Source: Epinephelus fuscoguttatus (taxonomy: Eukaryota > Chordata > Actinopteri > Perciformes > Serranidae). Taken from it: a stretch of DNA of 64,000 nucleotides. The stretch is taken from NCBI RefSeq assembly GCF_011397635.1, contig NC_064765.1:30718632-30782631 (forward strand), read 5' to 3'. The number at the start of each line of letters is the position of its first letter. Positions within the stretch are counted from its first letter, which is position 1. Below are positions 10,107 to 22,599 of the stretch, one piece after another. Made by a program: the position numbers and the translations under genes. The notes under the pieces were generated by a model. That model made no database searches. It saw only the letters and a list, made by a program, of their open reading frames with translations, and was not told the origin of the DNA.

Positions 10107-11276
10107 TTGAGTGTCACAATTCTTCAAATCCACAATTCGATTTGACTTTCAATTTTAGGGTCATGATTCGATTGACTTTGTGATTTAAACTTTGTTTTTT
10201 TCAGTACTGATGGCTTTGTGTTTAGGGCTGCAGCTCATGATTACTTCCATTATCACTTATTAGTTTTGGCAATTATGTGTCACAAAGTAGTGAAATCGTT
10301 CTGTGTCATTTCCCGCAGCGTAAGGTGACTTCTTCAGTTATCTTGTTTTGTTCAACCAACAGTCCAGCACCCAAATATATTCGGATAACTGACATTTATG
10401 ACAGAGAAAAGCATCAAATTCTCACATTTAACATGCTAGGACGAGGACATTTTTTGGCATTTTTGCTTAAAAAGGCAGTTTGCCCAAAAAAAAAAATTCA
10501 TTTGTGTGTCACTTGCTCATCTTGTGTACGGTGGGCAGGGAATCCAGGCACGGAGGGGGTTCTTGATTCGGAAAGATCAACAGATCATTGCTTTTTTATT
10601 GCCCCGACAGCTGTCATTTACGTTTATATTTTCCTTCTTTAAAAAGACTACATTGTTTGTGAATGCCCAAGTGTGATCTAATATAATGCCATATTTTTTT
10701 TGTTTTAGATTGTAAAGACCATATGATCAAATTAATTTGGATTTTAAATAACTGATCTGAAATGCAATAATTTGGAACTAACTGGTAATCACAAAATGAC
10801 TTTATGGCAGAAGGGTACTTGACAACAACAATTTAAGTTCCATCCTATACAAATAGCCACCAGATCCTTGCACCAGATCCTTGCTACTTGTATTTTATTT
10901 CACTAGCACAGCCTACAAACTGCAGTTTTTCTGTTAACAATGCGTTCGTTGTTTAAATAACTCATTGGGAAGGCCTCATGGGTGACTTCTGTGAAGCAGG
11001 AGGATTTTTTTCAGTTCTGTTGCTTCTCGGTCACCTCCAACTCTGGCAGTGGCCATGGTGTCTGAAAAAGTGCAGCAGCAGGCTACCTGCAAGCTACACT
11101 GTGTCGTCTTAGCAATGTTATGTTTTTCCTTTGGAAAGGTGCATGTCAGCAGCTATGGAGAGGATAAAGATACTGGGGTAATCACAGATCCTACTTTGGA
11201 TTTTAGTGATCAAAATTGAAAGCTCGATTTTGATTAGCTTGCAAATAAAAACCAACACTCCTATGACACCCCTATT
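10107..11276. mobile_element. Non-autonomous hAT-like element (decayed)
   Basis: The left end carries GTGTCACAATTC followed by an AATTCGATTTGAC block. The right end carries the inverse, with GACACCCCTAT at 11265-11275 and AAAATTGAAAGCTCGATTTT inside. These match the AGGGGTGTCA-type termini of hAT elements common in fish, as I recall them. About 1.17 kb, with no intact transposase. A second repeat has landed inside it at 10223-10475. The exact left terminus is uncertain because the TIR has decayed. Confidence 0.5.
10223..10475 (+). mobile_element. hAT-type MITE fragment nested in larger element
   Basis: Begins TAGGGCTGCAGCTCATGATTA and contains AACAGTCCAGCACCCAAA, ATTCTCACATTT and TTTTTGGCATTTTTGCTTAA, the order I know from a very common teleost hAT MITE. 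The expected right terminus (AGCCCTA) is missing, so it is 3' truncated at about 10475. Confidence 0.6.
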
Positions 11277-11389
11277 GTCCTTTCATTGTTATTAAAATGC
11301 CCATTTAGGACCTTGAAATGAGCTGGATTTACTATGTTTGTATGTATTCTTACATTCAAATTGCCCAAATTGTGATTGCGTGTGAATGT

Positions 11390-11520
11390 ACAGAGTAGCA
11401 GGTGGCACCTTGTATGGTAGCCTCAGCCAGTGTATGAATGTGTGTGTGAATAGGTGAATTTAGTGTAAAAGTGCTTTGATGGGTCAAGAGACTAAAAAGG
11501 CACTATTCAAATGTAAGTCC
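11390..11520 (+). repeat. Retroelement 3' tail fragment
   Basis: Contains GGTGGCACCTTGTATGG, GTGTATGAATGTGTGTGTGA, GTAAAAGTGCTTTGA and GTAAGTCCATTTACC, a conserved 3' segment I recognise from widely dispersed fish LINE/SINE copies. No coding part remains. Confidence 0.5.
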
Positions 11521-12269
11521 ATTTACCTTTTACTATCAAAACTGTTCACAAATCATTTCATTTATTGAGCCTAACTTGTCTCCTCTATCTGCTCCCCCAT
11601 CCCTCGCTCTCTGGTGGAGGCCTCGTCCCCTCATCACCATAGTCTGGCTCGCTCGGTAGACCAAATCATTCTGTCTACCCCCTGCACCACAGTTGCCACG
11701 GAAACCCTGTGCGAGTGTGTGTATGTGTGTGTGCAGTACTGCTGGGGGATTGGTTGCCGGGGGCTAGATGCTTTCCAATCAAACCTGTTACTGGGGGTGT
11801 GGGAGCCCCCCTCTGTGAAAAACAGGGTGAGAGAGAAACAGAGGGTGGAGGAGAGGGGGTGCTGCCTGTTGGGGCAGGCTGTGTTATGGGGATGTTTGGA
11901 CGACACTGTGAACAGTATTAGGGCAGGTAGAGCAAAAATCATGGTGAAAGTGTATCTTTGTATTTCTGATTTAAATGAAAGATTTTTTTGTTGTCTGTTA
12001 CTCAGCTTGTAGTAATGATATTGATACAGCTCAGATACTGGCTACATGTGGCACTGACAGATGTGTTGTGTTGTTGTATCAATACAAAATTTACTGCATT
12101 GTATGAAAGGTGCCAGAATGTAAATTCACATACATATACCAACAATGGTGTTTTCAAGTGAGTTTCTTTCCATGTATGTACCACATCAGCTCCAGTCACA
12201 GCACAACATGACAACATGTCTAATGTCATCACGGCCACAGCAGACAAGCCGCTGGTGTTTCTGGTGCTC

Positions 12270-12590
12270 TACAGTGCAACAATTGGATAGCTTCTTGTCT
12301 TTGCCTCAGAGTGATGCTGACGATGATCTCGGAGCCAAGCGGTGCTGCAGCGCGATGGGACATGGCCACAAGACCCGTTCTCCAACTGTTCCTGTGTCCC
12401 AGCTGTCAGAGACACGCAGCGCTACGACAGAGTGATGGGCGTGCTCAGTAGGATGCCATGCTTCACGGGCCGGCAGAAGGAGAAGCAGAGCAAGCCACTT
12501 CAAGCTGTGCAGGTTGAGGTATTGCGGTGGGAGCCTGCTGGCAAAACTAATGCACCTGAACAAACCCAATGAGTGCACCGTGCTGGTTTA
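12270..12590. other. GC-rich, coding-like island of unknown origin
   Basis: A 320-bp patch of clearly higher GC content than its surroundings, preceded by a pyrimidine-AG sequence (CTTTGCCTCAG, ending at 12310). Two plus-strand frames are open through parts of it: one ends at 12435, the other runs 12342-12572. I recognise neither protein. It could be a degraded retrocopy, an exon of an unknown transcript, or a chance island. No function is assigned. Confidence 0.3.
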
Positions 12591-15500
12591 ATGGGGAAGT
12601 CATTCATACCTGTAGCCTGATAATTAGACCATACTACCATTTTGTTTCACTCCATTATTCTGTCTGACACTCATCCTGACCAATCAGAAGAGAGCTGAAT
12701 AAATATGCTGATTTAAGTCGAGTTTTATTTCTATGGACCAATCCTCCAGCTGATGTATGTAATGTGCTCCCCAAGTAAAGTACAAGAACTCAAAATTTGT
12801 CCTTGAAGTTCAGATGAAATGGCATTTTGAGAGTTTCAATACAGAGCTGTCACACATACCACTCTCCTCAAAGTGAATTAATTCTAGTCAGCAGGCATAC
12901 AAACACAATATTTTGGGGAAACAAAGACACACTGACATACCGTGCTGTTGCTAGCTAGCTAACTTATTCATAGTTCTGTGCAGCTAAAAGTTGCAGATTG
13001 ATCTTTGGGTGGATGCTGAGATATCATTAACTGAAACTGGTTGGTACTAGCTTATGTAAACGCATGACATATTTTGTTTTACCGAAAGAAAACATGTTCA
13101 TCTGTGGATCCCTTTCCTACCCTGCAGCGCACCAGAACTGTTACGTAGATGATGGCGTACTCAGGTATGGGACAACATTACTAATCTGAAAGCTGAGTGA
13201 CAGGGGGATAATCATACATGTGCATTGTAAGAATCAGTCATACCTAACAGGAAAACGCTCTGAATGTACTTGGTTTCATACTATCATTAATAGCAGCTTG
13301 TTTACTTCAGACCTTTGTTTGTCCGTGAGTCAACCAACAACAACTTTCACAACTGCACTGGTCCCCTCTGTGCCTTTCACCATATTTTGTGCAATTTTTC
13401 TTTCACTTTTCATCTTTAATGAAACTTCTTTTCTGGCTGTGGCATGAGAGGATGACTTGCCCTTCAGTCACAGTCATCAAAGAGTTCAAAACAGACCTAT
13501 TTAGATCACTGAGAAAACGGAGTCAGAGGATTCAGAGGAACCAGACTAACATAACTGATGCCCACATGATTTTTTTTCTTTCCTTAGCCCCTGACCCAGT
13601 GGGGACTCCATGTCTTGTCCTCTTGTTATGGCTACTTGACCCTGCTGATGCACCAGTTCCTTAAATTAAGCTAAAACTGTCTGGCAGTTTATTTTAGGAC
13701 GTTTAACTTTCCAAAGCAGCAGGTAGATGTTTCTCGTATCTGTAATGTCTGTTATCATGTTGTTTACAGTCATAATCCTTGGATCCTGTGTGACAATATG
13801 GATCTTGTGATGTTGCGCACCTTGGGCCAAGCATCTGGAGGGCCCTCCAGGAGAAACTGAATGATATCTGATTAACAGAGAGTCTTTTAAGACAAAGAGG
13901 AATTGAGTGGCTGTGGTCTAACTTTGTCCCTGTGGGCCACTAACAAAGACTGTTTGTCTGAATCTATCGACAGCGGTGTCTGTCTCTTTCTATTAGAACC
14001 TCTTTCTTCTTTATCTGATCCACTTTTGCCAACTATACCAGGAGTTCTGAAGCCATCAATCTCTTCCTGTCTCTGTTTCTGTCTTTGTCTTCCTTTTGCT
14101 CTCATTCTCTTCCTCTCTTTGTCTCCCAACTGCTGTCTGCTGTCTCAGGCCTGCTGCCTTCAGATACCATATCTTCTCTTAATCTACTCCTGAGTTACAG
14201 CAGAGCCAGCATCCCAGAGGAGCGCTTTAGATCGCTTGCAGAGGAGAATGGGATAAAGAGAGAGAAATTGAGAGAATGAGGTTCAGATAGAGAGAGGAGA
14301 TGCCATTTGCAACAAAAGATGTCTTAATGAGATGATTTATGTCATACAGAAGAACAAAAAGGACTTCACTGATCCTCAAGTCAGCGGAGGAAAATGCACC
14401 AGATTATTAAATGGCCCAAGAGAGATTTACGAGGGTAAAAAGAAAGCGGAGAGATTGATAAACGCAATGGCGTATCGTATTTCAACTTTCCATTCATGTG
14501 CAAAACCTGAGAGCTTCTTGAAAAGAGACACCATTATCAAACTGATTGATGCATGACACGCAACATACGACTAACACGCTTCATTTCCCATCCTCACGCC
14601 TTCTCGCCGCATGAGATGACGCAGGAGATAATTGCATTGTTTCTAGCCATGTAGTCTGTTCGCTCCGTCATAATCAGACACCCAGCACCATCTCTCACTC
14701 TCCTGACATTCAGGAAAATCATGTTGCCAGGAGCAACAGCAGGAGGATGGTAGCGACGCTCTGACGTGTCTCTGTAGCACCTCGACTTGTTATCCCAGAA
14801 TGAAACGTGTCTATATTTGTAACACTCACTCTGGCAGGAGGACTCTTCAGTCAGCTCTGGTGCATAAGAGAGCAATGATAAAATCAACAGCCACTCAATG
14901 AATCTTCATAGTAAAAAAAGAAAAAAAAAAAAGCAGTGGGTTGATAGAATCCAAAAACAGCTTATTTACACTCCTGCTGCGAAGTGAAGTCCAATAGTGC
15001 CAATTGAAATGCTTTGACAGCTGGGTTTTTCTGCAGTGCCAGTCTAAAGGCAAACAATGTGTGCCCAGAGTGGAGCAGCAGGGACACCAACATGTCACTA
15101 CCATCTCCCTCCAGCCCTGAGGTCAGGTGTCAAATGTCTATTCACTACGTGTGAGTCACAGTGTGTTAAACAGAGGCAGAACTTGTCATAGCAGGGCGCC
15201 CACGCAAACAACTATGGATGGCACATCAATGAGCCTCAAATCTCTGGATAGCCAGTTATTCTGTGGTATGAGAATGGTGACAGCTACAATAAGTTAGACA
15301 CAAGTGAAGTGGCAGCATTGATAAGTGTCAATCAAAAATGTCACAGCGTGGCAGGAGAAGTGGCCGGGATGTTCCTCAGAGACATGCAAAGTGTCACTCC
15401 TGCTTTTCAGGCCAATATCTTCTAGTTATTTATACTGTTGCAGGGCCACTGAACTGATCTGATTCAGGGCGTAACAGTCGTCCCTGTGTTCTCCAGTCTG

Positions 15501-17240
15501 TCTCACCTCTGGCTTGCCGCTGTGTCTTCCAGGGCCTACAGTGGCCAGCTGTGCCATATGGCCCTTTGCTCTGAGCCAGGGAGTCAAGGAACACCAAATT
15601 AATTCTACGCACTGAAGGATTAAATCGCCCCAGCCTCCATCACACTAAAGCCTGTAAAAAATGTGTTGCTTTCTTGCAGTTTCCCAGGCATGAACAGATG
15701 TCTCTGCTCTACATGCACATGAACACTTTAAATATTGTATATGTTGCAAATGTATACAACCAAATCTACAGATGGTACTTGAGACAAAATGTCTTTATAA
15801 AAAGTACTGGACATACTTTAGGGACCTAAAGTGCATATATTAAAGTTCACAGGAATGGCATATATTATCAAGTACAATTTTCAGTACCTGTTTTAGCCTT
15901 ATTGAATTAAGTCCTGTCCACAAGTATACAGATATTTTTGAAAATAGATGTTTTGGCCATCGTTCACACATAAAAGGAGTTTTAGGTCACTAAAACCGAG
16001 ATTTTTTAAGATTTAAGATTAATTTAAGTGTAATTAAAACCAACAAGCATTTTTGTCTAAAGACAATGACTAAATCTTAACTAGCTGCCAACACTGTGTT
16101 ACAGACACTAAAAACTGCAAAAGCTGCAAAACAGTTGCCTTAAAATGTAATTCAATGCACGCATATGCCACTGTGCCACAGGGAAATTCTGCAGCCCCGG
16201 AATATTTTTCCTACTTGGACAATTGCTTGGCTCCTGTTTGGCATAAAATACAATTAGATCAAAACAGCAAACACCTAATGAGATTACAGTTTCTGTCGTG
16301 TCGGGCTGATTGATGATCATCAATGTTTTTGATGTTGTTGAAGGAAAGTATCCCCAAACATTAGCATGCCAAACAAATGGGGCCCGCACGTCTGACAGCT
16401 TTTGGTAACACGTCCTGAAGGAGACACGACAAAAACCTGTTAGTGCACCCTGGAGGTTATGTGGTTTCTGTCATCTGAACAACTTTATCTTCAGGCAGCG
16501 TACACACTGTGAGTGAAACAGGGTGTCTGTAAACAAAAAAAGGAGTATGGACAGGAGGAACCAATAAGCAGTCTGACTGCAGACTCATCAATCATTGTTA
16601 GTGGCCTTTAGAGGTAACATCATAATGTCTTACTCAGTTATGATGTAGTGAGCTCCTGTCTGTCTGGTCTCAGCATGTTTAGATGTGAATAACAACATGT
16701 TCAGTACATGTGTGTTTTATGTAATATTTACCAGTGGTACCCATGTTACATTTACAGACAACTGAGGATATAACTTTTACTGTATAAAAATCCCAGAAGA
16801 GAATTTGCATAGGTAGAAGAGAAAAGATCAGGTGAGCTTCTAACCCAGCTGTTTCACTTAACATCACTTTTAGACAGTTCTGCAACACTCTTTGTTTAAA
16901 TCATGGTTAGGGTTAGACAACTACAGCACTTAAAGGTTCAGCCCAGAATCCTAGAAATTACATCTGTTTTGGATGATTCCATACGTCACAATTTACATCC
17001 AATGCCAACATACAATGCCAGTGCAGAAGGAATGTGCCCATGTGTAGCAAAGGAAAGAGTGAGGGTGTGGAGCTTGAGGTGGTGAATGGGTGTGTGACAT
17101 GCCAGACTTTGATGCAGGAGACCAAGCCTGTGTCGAAATCATTCACTACTTCTAATTATCTATTAAGACAATTCTGCTGTATGTAGAGGTCTATATAATG
17201 AGCTCATCGGCAAAATGAAACCCAAACAGGTCATCTGATT
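12591..17240. other. Long intergenic stretch with scattered old repeats
   Basis: No gene recognised. At 15935-16010 a short block (GATATTTTTGAAAATAGATG through TTAGGTCACTAAAACCGAG) resembles a common fish MITE relic. Stretches such as 13850-14300 and 14560-15600 are of balanced composition without repeats and may include conserved non-coding sequence; this is untested. Open frames here are short and motif-free. Confidence 0.4.
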
Positions 17241-17248
17241 GCAGTTTT

Positions 17249-17269
17249 AAAAAAAAAAAAAAAAAAAAA
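17249..17269 (+). repeat. Poly(A) tract
   Basis: A 21-nt run of A. No recognisable retroelement body lies immediately before it, so it could be either a retrotransposed tail or a simple homopolymer. Confidence 0.8.
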
Positions 17270-17645
17270 GGCAATATTGAATGTTCACCTTGTAGATCTT
17301 TGGGCCTCTGAAAACACAACACAGCTCACGTGACTCCATCATTTCCCACTTAGACAATGATTTGCAGCTTGTGCCCTACATCGGAGCCAGATCACAGAGG
17401 GAGCTGTGCAGAAGGTGCAGATGGTATTTCGTCTCCTCTGGCAGGCAGAACGGGCCAGAAATTGAATAACCAAATTCTGAAAGAGTATGCCCAGAGCACG
17501 CCCACCGGCCAATCAACGTAATCCAACCCAGTGGACAGCTATAACCAAGTGTTATTTGTTTTTCACTGCATCGTGTAATTACTCCCCTCTTCCCCATAGA
17601 GAGCTGGGGCCAAGACAGCCAAGACAGCTGTGGCTGAGAGGAGAC

Positions 17646-17767
<122 letters not shown>

Positions 17768-17769
17768 CT

Positions 17770-20400
17770 CATGGGTGCAACAGTTTAAGGGAACAGTTGG
17801 TAAGGGGCCAGTGTTTTCAGATCAGGGACTGAGGGAGTTGGGAGTAGAGTATGGAGAGACTGAAGGTGGGGTTGATCTACAGCAAGGGAGTCTTCCTGTG
17901 CACATTGGAGAGGGCTCATTACTCACAGTTGATAAAGCCATCCAAGTCACCTTCTGCACTCTCCAGGGGCCATCCCACCCACTCATCTCAGCTGCGCACA
18001 TCAGCCCACAAGCCCAGAGAGGACTGGACCGGGGTGTGGTGAGCCTGTTGAGAATACAATAACACTAACAGTATGAGACAGTTTGGCTCGAGTCTCCCTG
18101 ACACATTATTATTCTTTCCATTTTGTTAAAACAGCCCCAAGTGAAAACGATGCTAAATAAACATACTTTGTCTGATGTGGGTGGACGTGTGGGGTCACAC
18201 TGATCAGCTGGCTTGTAAGAAGAAATGTTCTATCCAGGATGCTGTAGAGCCTTGAATGTGACGAAAGGACATCACACACACGCTCTCTCTCCAGCAGCGG
18301 AAGACAAACTAAAGGTCATCGGAGCTAATCAGTTGCACCATTCCAGCCACCTAAGTTCAGTAATGAGATCATGGAGATTCCCGGTGAAGAATGCCACACT
18401 CAGTCAAGGCTGTTCTGAGACAGGCTGAATGTGCTCCGTGGACGAAGAGACACAGGTTGAACTTGAAACATGTGGACAGCTGGCTCATGTAAGTACAGCT
18501 GATGTGACTGCGAGTCTGTCTTCACCCAGCTTGAGGATTTCTCTCCTGCTGGGGGGAATCCAGATAGCAGAGATAAGTCATGGGTCGCTCCCAACACCAC
18601 ATAAAACACAATGAGGACGGCTCTTTTCATTGAGAGACAGAGAACAGGACAGGAGATAAGAGAGTGTCTTTTCACCATCCATTTCTGCTAACTATGTGTG
18701 TCTGTGGTGTGTGTGTGTGTGTGTGTGTGTGGGTGTGTGTGTGTGGGTGGGTGTTGGGGGGGATGGAGAGACAAAGGATGAGGAGCAGGGATATAAAATG
18801 TGATGGAAAAGGCAAATACAGATGCATTTCTCAGGTTTGTCATCATGACGGTCACGGATGAGCACATACCAGGTGGTGAGCAGCGCAAGTGAAAATAGGG
18901 GAGAACAGAAATTACGGGGGGATGTAATGCAGAACACATGCTAGTAGAGGGATGCGGTCAGAGGGGAACTTTGTCTTTACGAGCACATCGTTCCATCATT
19001 TTTGGTGCGAGTGTGAAAAAATGCAGCTTTTTCCAACATCCCACATTCAATCCTGTGGCCTCGAGTGGCTCAGACCCTAAAACTGTTTTTTTTTTTTGCT
19101 CTGCTAGATGTAAACACTTCCATATGTGTGTGGAGCATTTTAAGGAGTGGACCTCATAAGCAACCACAATTTTCTAAAGCGTGGACATCCAACAAAACAT
19201 CTGTGATGATTCATAATCCAAGTTTTCATTATGCATGCAGTACTGTACACATGGGGATGGATAGTTTGTAAGTGAGGAGATAGAGAAAGAGAGGGGTGCA
19301 GTAAGGGGGGGTTGCTGGAATGAAAACTGTCTTGTCGACAAAAGTGAAACATCTGAGGCTTGGCCAGGGACTAGAGTTCAGGGTGGGGAAGTTTATTGTG
19401 ATACTCTGCGTTGGAACTACAGCGTTCCCCCTTTACTCTGGAGTGTCGAATGGTCAGGGATGTGAGGCCCTGGCGATTAAAGGGCTACAAGGGTTTCACA
19501 AAAGAATACTTTGATTCTTTAGGCTGGGAGTGTTGTGGTATAAAGTGTGGAATGTGACATGATAGTGGGCAGGGTTGCTTTGATGTCAAGTGAACTGAAA
19601 CCTTTTTGGGTGGATGTAAAGCTGAGGAGAGAAGGAAGAAGGATGTAGTTTGATCTGAAGGCTGTTCATGAGCAGGTGTAGGCAGTGGCTTTGAGTGACA
19701 GGTCAGTAAATGGGACAGGGGAAATTCTGTGTCCTCTGATAACAACTCATTAAGACTATATTCACAATAATCCAGCAAAATCTGAAAAGCCATTTGTTTG
19801 TGTTTATTTTAGCCTTAGGTCCACACTAACTTGTAATGTAAAAGGGAGACTTGTTGCTGCCATTTGCTTTGTTGGACTATAGGGATCTTTCAAGTACGCC
19901 TACCTCTGCTCAAGCTTTGCATATGATAGATACAGCTCACCATGCCTCACCTAAATTCATCATGAACTTCAAAGCCTTAAATCACAAACCTATCTATGTA
20001 TTTGTGTGCCTAGTGCTGAACAGTAAACTTTTGGTCACAGGACTTCAATATTTTGTCTGTACTGAATGGTCATACAGAGAGTGGGGAAAGGACTTTTGGG
20101 CATTCCTCACCCCGTGCACTTCTTCCTAACTGGACACCATGCAAACGAGTGAATATCAGATCAAGGTTTTTCCTCAGTGAAGTTGTTCTACCCTGCCCCA
20201 TGCATGAGGTAACAAGCTAAGCAATGTGACGCTTGCTTGAAAAACTGCTTTCCCTTGCAAAGCTTCACACATCTCCAGCCTATTATCAGAGCAACAACAG
20301 GCTGATCCTTGGGCTCGATCAGGGCTCAATAGGCTCTCTGTATGCTGTTGCCACTTGTAATATATCTGGACAATTTTTTGTGCTCCATCCTCCAGGGTTT
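17770..20400. other. Intergenic stretch, no gene seen
   Basis: No exon recognised on either strand. It contains a GT microsatellite (18695-18755) and a short A/T homopolymer near 19087. The open frames at 17775-18062, 18400-18678 and 19485-19793 show no family motifs. Confidence 0.45.
18695..18755. repeat. (GT)n microsatellite with GGGT interruptions
   Basis: Imperfect GT run ending in a G-rich stretch (GGGTGGGTGTTGGGGGGG, to about 18762). Confidence 0.9.
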
Positions 20401-20402
20401 GC

Positions 20403-20920
20403 TCATGAACATGTCATAAACATTTATGACTGCTCTCATTAAGTGTCATTCGGTTTTTGTAATGACAAGTTGACATTAGATTTGTTTGGGATGTCCTTAT
20501 TATCACAACTTGACATTAACCAGGATGACATTACCAGAAGATGTCTTTGTCATGACAATTTGACATTAGCAAGAAATGCACCTCTTTTTGTGTTTATGAC
20601 AAGTTGACATAATGATTGATACAAAAACATCTTCTGGTAATGCCATCCTGGTTAATGTCAAGTTGTGATAATAAGGACATCCCAAACAAATTTAATGTCA
20701 GCTTGTCATGACAAAGACAACTTCTGGTGATGTCACTTTGATTAATGTCAAGTTGTCATAATCAAGACAACCCAAACAATGTCAACTTGTCATTACAACA
20801 ACTGAATGACACTTAATGACAGCAGTCATAAATGCTTATGACAAGTTCATGACAGTATGTCATAGTTATGACAGTGTCATGTCACCCTTATGTAGATACC
20901 CTCAAGTAAAGTGTTACCAA
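20403..20920. mobile_element. Palindromic MITE with internal TGACAAGTTGACATTA units
   Basis: The left arm (from TCATGAAC at 20403) and right arm (to about 20852) are inverted copies: TTTATGACTGCTCTCATTAAG on the left corresponds to CTTAATGACAGCAGTCATAAA on the right. Within the arms the motif TGACAAGTTGACATTA recurs in both directions. The right end continues to TAAAGTGTTACCAA at 20920, the usual outer terminus of this fish family (GGTAACACTTTACTT on the other strand). The matching left terminus is missing, so the copy is truncated. No transposase. Confidence 0.7.
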
Positions 20921-20989
20921 ATATAGTGCAGAATGTTTCAAAATTTCTTTTGAACTTCTTCTCTTTTAATGCTTTTCAGTCAATTTTTG

Positions 20990-21212
20990 AAGACCTGAAG
21001 ACAGAATTGTTGGGGTGTAGTCACTTAAACTGATGTTTTGGATGTGTGCCATGTACCGCACTTTGTTTCTTGGGATGTTATAAATTGTAGTATGTCTGTT
21101 CTTCTGTTATGTGCCACCGCCTATCTTGGTCAGGACTCCCTTGAAAAGGAGATTAATTAATTTCAATGGGATCTATCCTGGTTAAATAAAGGTATATTGA
21201 ATTTGAACCATA
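20990..21212 (+). repeat. LINE (L2/Maui-like) 3' tail
   Basis: Ends with TCAGGACTCCCTTGAAAAGG, AATTTCAATGGGA and CTGGTTAAATAAAGGTATAT, the 3' untranslated tail shared by fish L2-type LINEs and the SINEs that depend on them. The reverse-transcriptase part is absent, so this is a 5'-truncated insertion. Confidence 0.65.
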
Positions 21213-21732
21213 AAAACTAAGCTGTTCTTTGTCATCCAAAAGTAGAGGTTTTTTGAAAAGATCTCCAGTGGATGAATGCTGCTCTAATTGCTACATACAG
21301 TTGATCACATAATAGAGGTTTTGTCATGAACCTGACTTATGATTTTGTAAGACAACTTAGCAATTATAAAAACAGTGACTTCGGCTGTATTAAAATACAA
21401 TATAGGTGATCACAAAGAGCAAGATGGGACAATGAGGAGTTTACCCAGATGACACTCAGTAGTGTGGCTATAGTCTAAGGGTGCTGAAACAGTACATCTT
21501 TATTGTTACTGATAGTTAAGCTCTGTGGCTCCAAATGCTTCAGGGTCCCTTCTCCCCACTCTGTGCCCCTGATTGGGACTTCTCGCTGCATGATGGATTG
21601 AGACTGTTGTAAATAATCAACTCAAATGACTCAAAGTCATTTTTAAACATCATCAAGAGAAAAAATGTGCTTTTAAAAGTTCTGGATTGACTACAAAGCT
21701 CGGATTTGGCTTGCTGCCATATTTGTTAGTTA
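21213..21732. other. Intergenic stretch, no gene seen
   Basis: Nothing recognisable between the LINE tail and the next transposon. Confidence 0.4.
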
Positions 21733-22150
21733 TTACAGTTTTTCTCCATTGCTTTGGCTCATTTCTTGAAACCGAAATTACATTCTCAAAGCTCTAGGTG
21801 CATTTTGCAAAATAGTCTTATGGTTCAGCAAAACACCATAGATAACCTGCAAAAGGTCATATCTCTCCCAAAACAGTTAACTCATGCGCCAAAAGTAAAT
21901 CCTTTTGCCATTTAAGTAGTCAGTGCCACCAAAATGCAAAGTTTTTTCTCAATTGCTTTGGCTCATTTCTTGAAGCAGAAAATACATTCTCGAAACTCTA
22001 GGTGCATTTGTCAAAATAGCATGGACAGTTCAGCAAAACACCATGGCTTACCAGCAAAAGGTCATATCTCTCCCAAAACAGTTTACTCATGTGCCAAAAG
22101 TACATTATTTTCTCATGCAAGTAGTCAGTGCCGCCAAAATGCTGAGTCCT
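21733..22150. repeat. Tandem duplication of the transposon's left end
   Basis: Two units of roughly 200 bp, 21733-21934 and 21935-22150, in direct orientation. Both hold the blocks TTGCTTTGGCTCATTTCTTG, CTCTAGGTGCATTT, TTCAGCAAAACACCAT, AAAGGTCATATCTCTCCC and AGTAGTCAGTGCC. Identity is about 85% by eye. The inner unit includes an internal copy of most of the TIR. Confidence 0.8.
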
Positions 22151-22599
22151 TTTGGCATTGTGTAAGTACTGCTGGTCAAAATGCTTAGATGTTTTGTCAT
22201 TATTGAAGCGGTCCATGGAAATATCCCTCATCTCTGCATTTCAAACTTGGTCTAGTCCTTCATTGTCACTGCATGGTTCATGATGTTTTTTGTCTACATA
22301 ACAGAATACAATTGTGTATCAAACTGAAAAAGAAGGATGATTTCAACAGTAGCCTACAAGGTCTGACATCACACACTGCACTCACACTGCCATGGAAATT
22401 GTCACTGTATTGTATTTTTATTCACACACATAAAGTAACTGGTATACATCTTAGTGAAAAAATCATACAGTACAATATACTGCAAATAAATTCATCAAAC
22501 ACAAAACAAAGGAAAATTATATGTTGCCAACAGAAACTATAGTACTGTAATGCTGGAGTGTTACTCAAACTCATTGTCCGCCTCCTCATCCTCATTCTC

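Noticed and set aside
13220..13664. Possible exon pair with open frames of 75 and 91 residues
   Set aside because: No recognisable family; the sequence looks more like UTR or an old retroelement tail, but I could not assign it.
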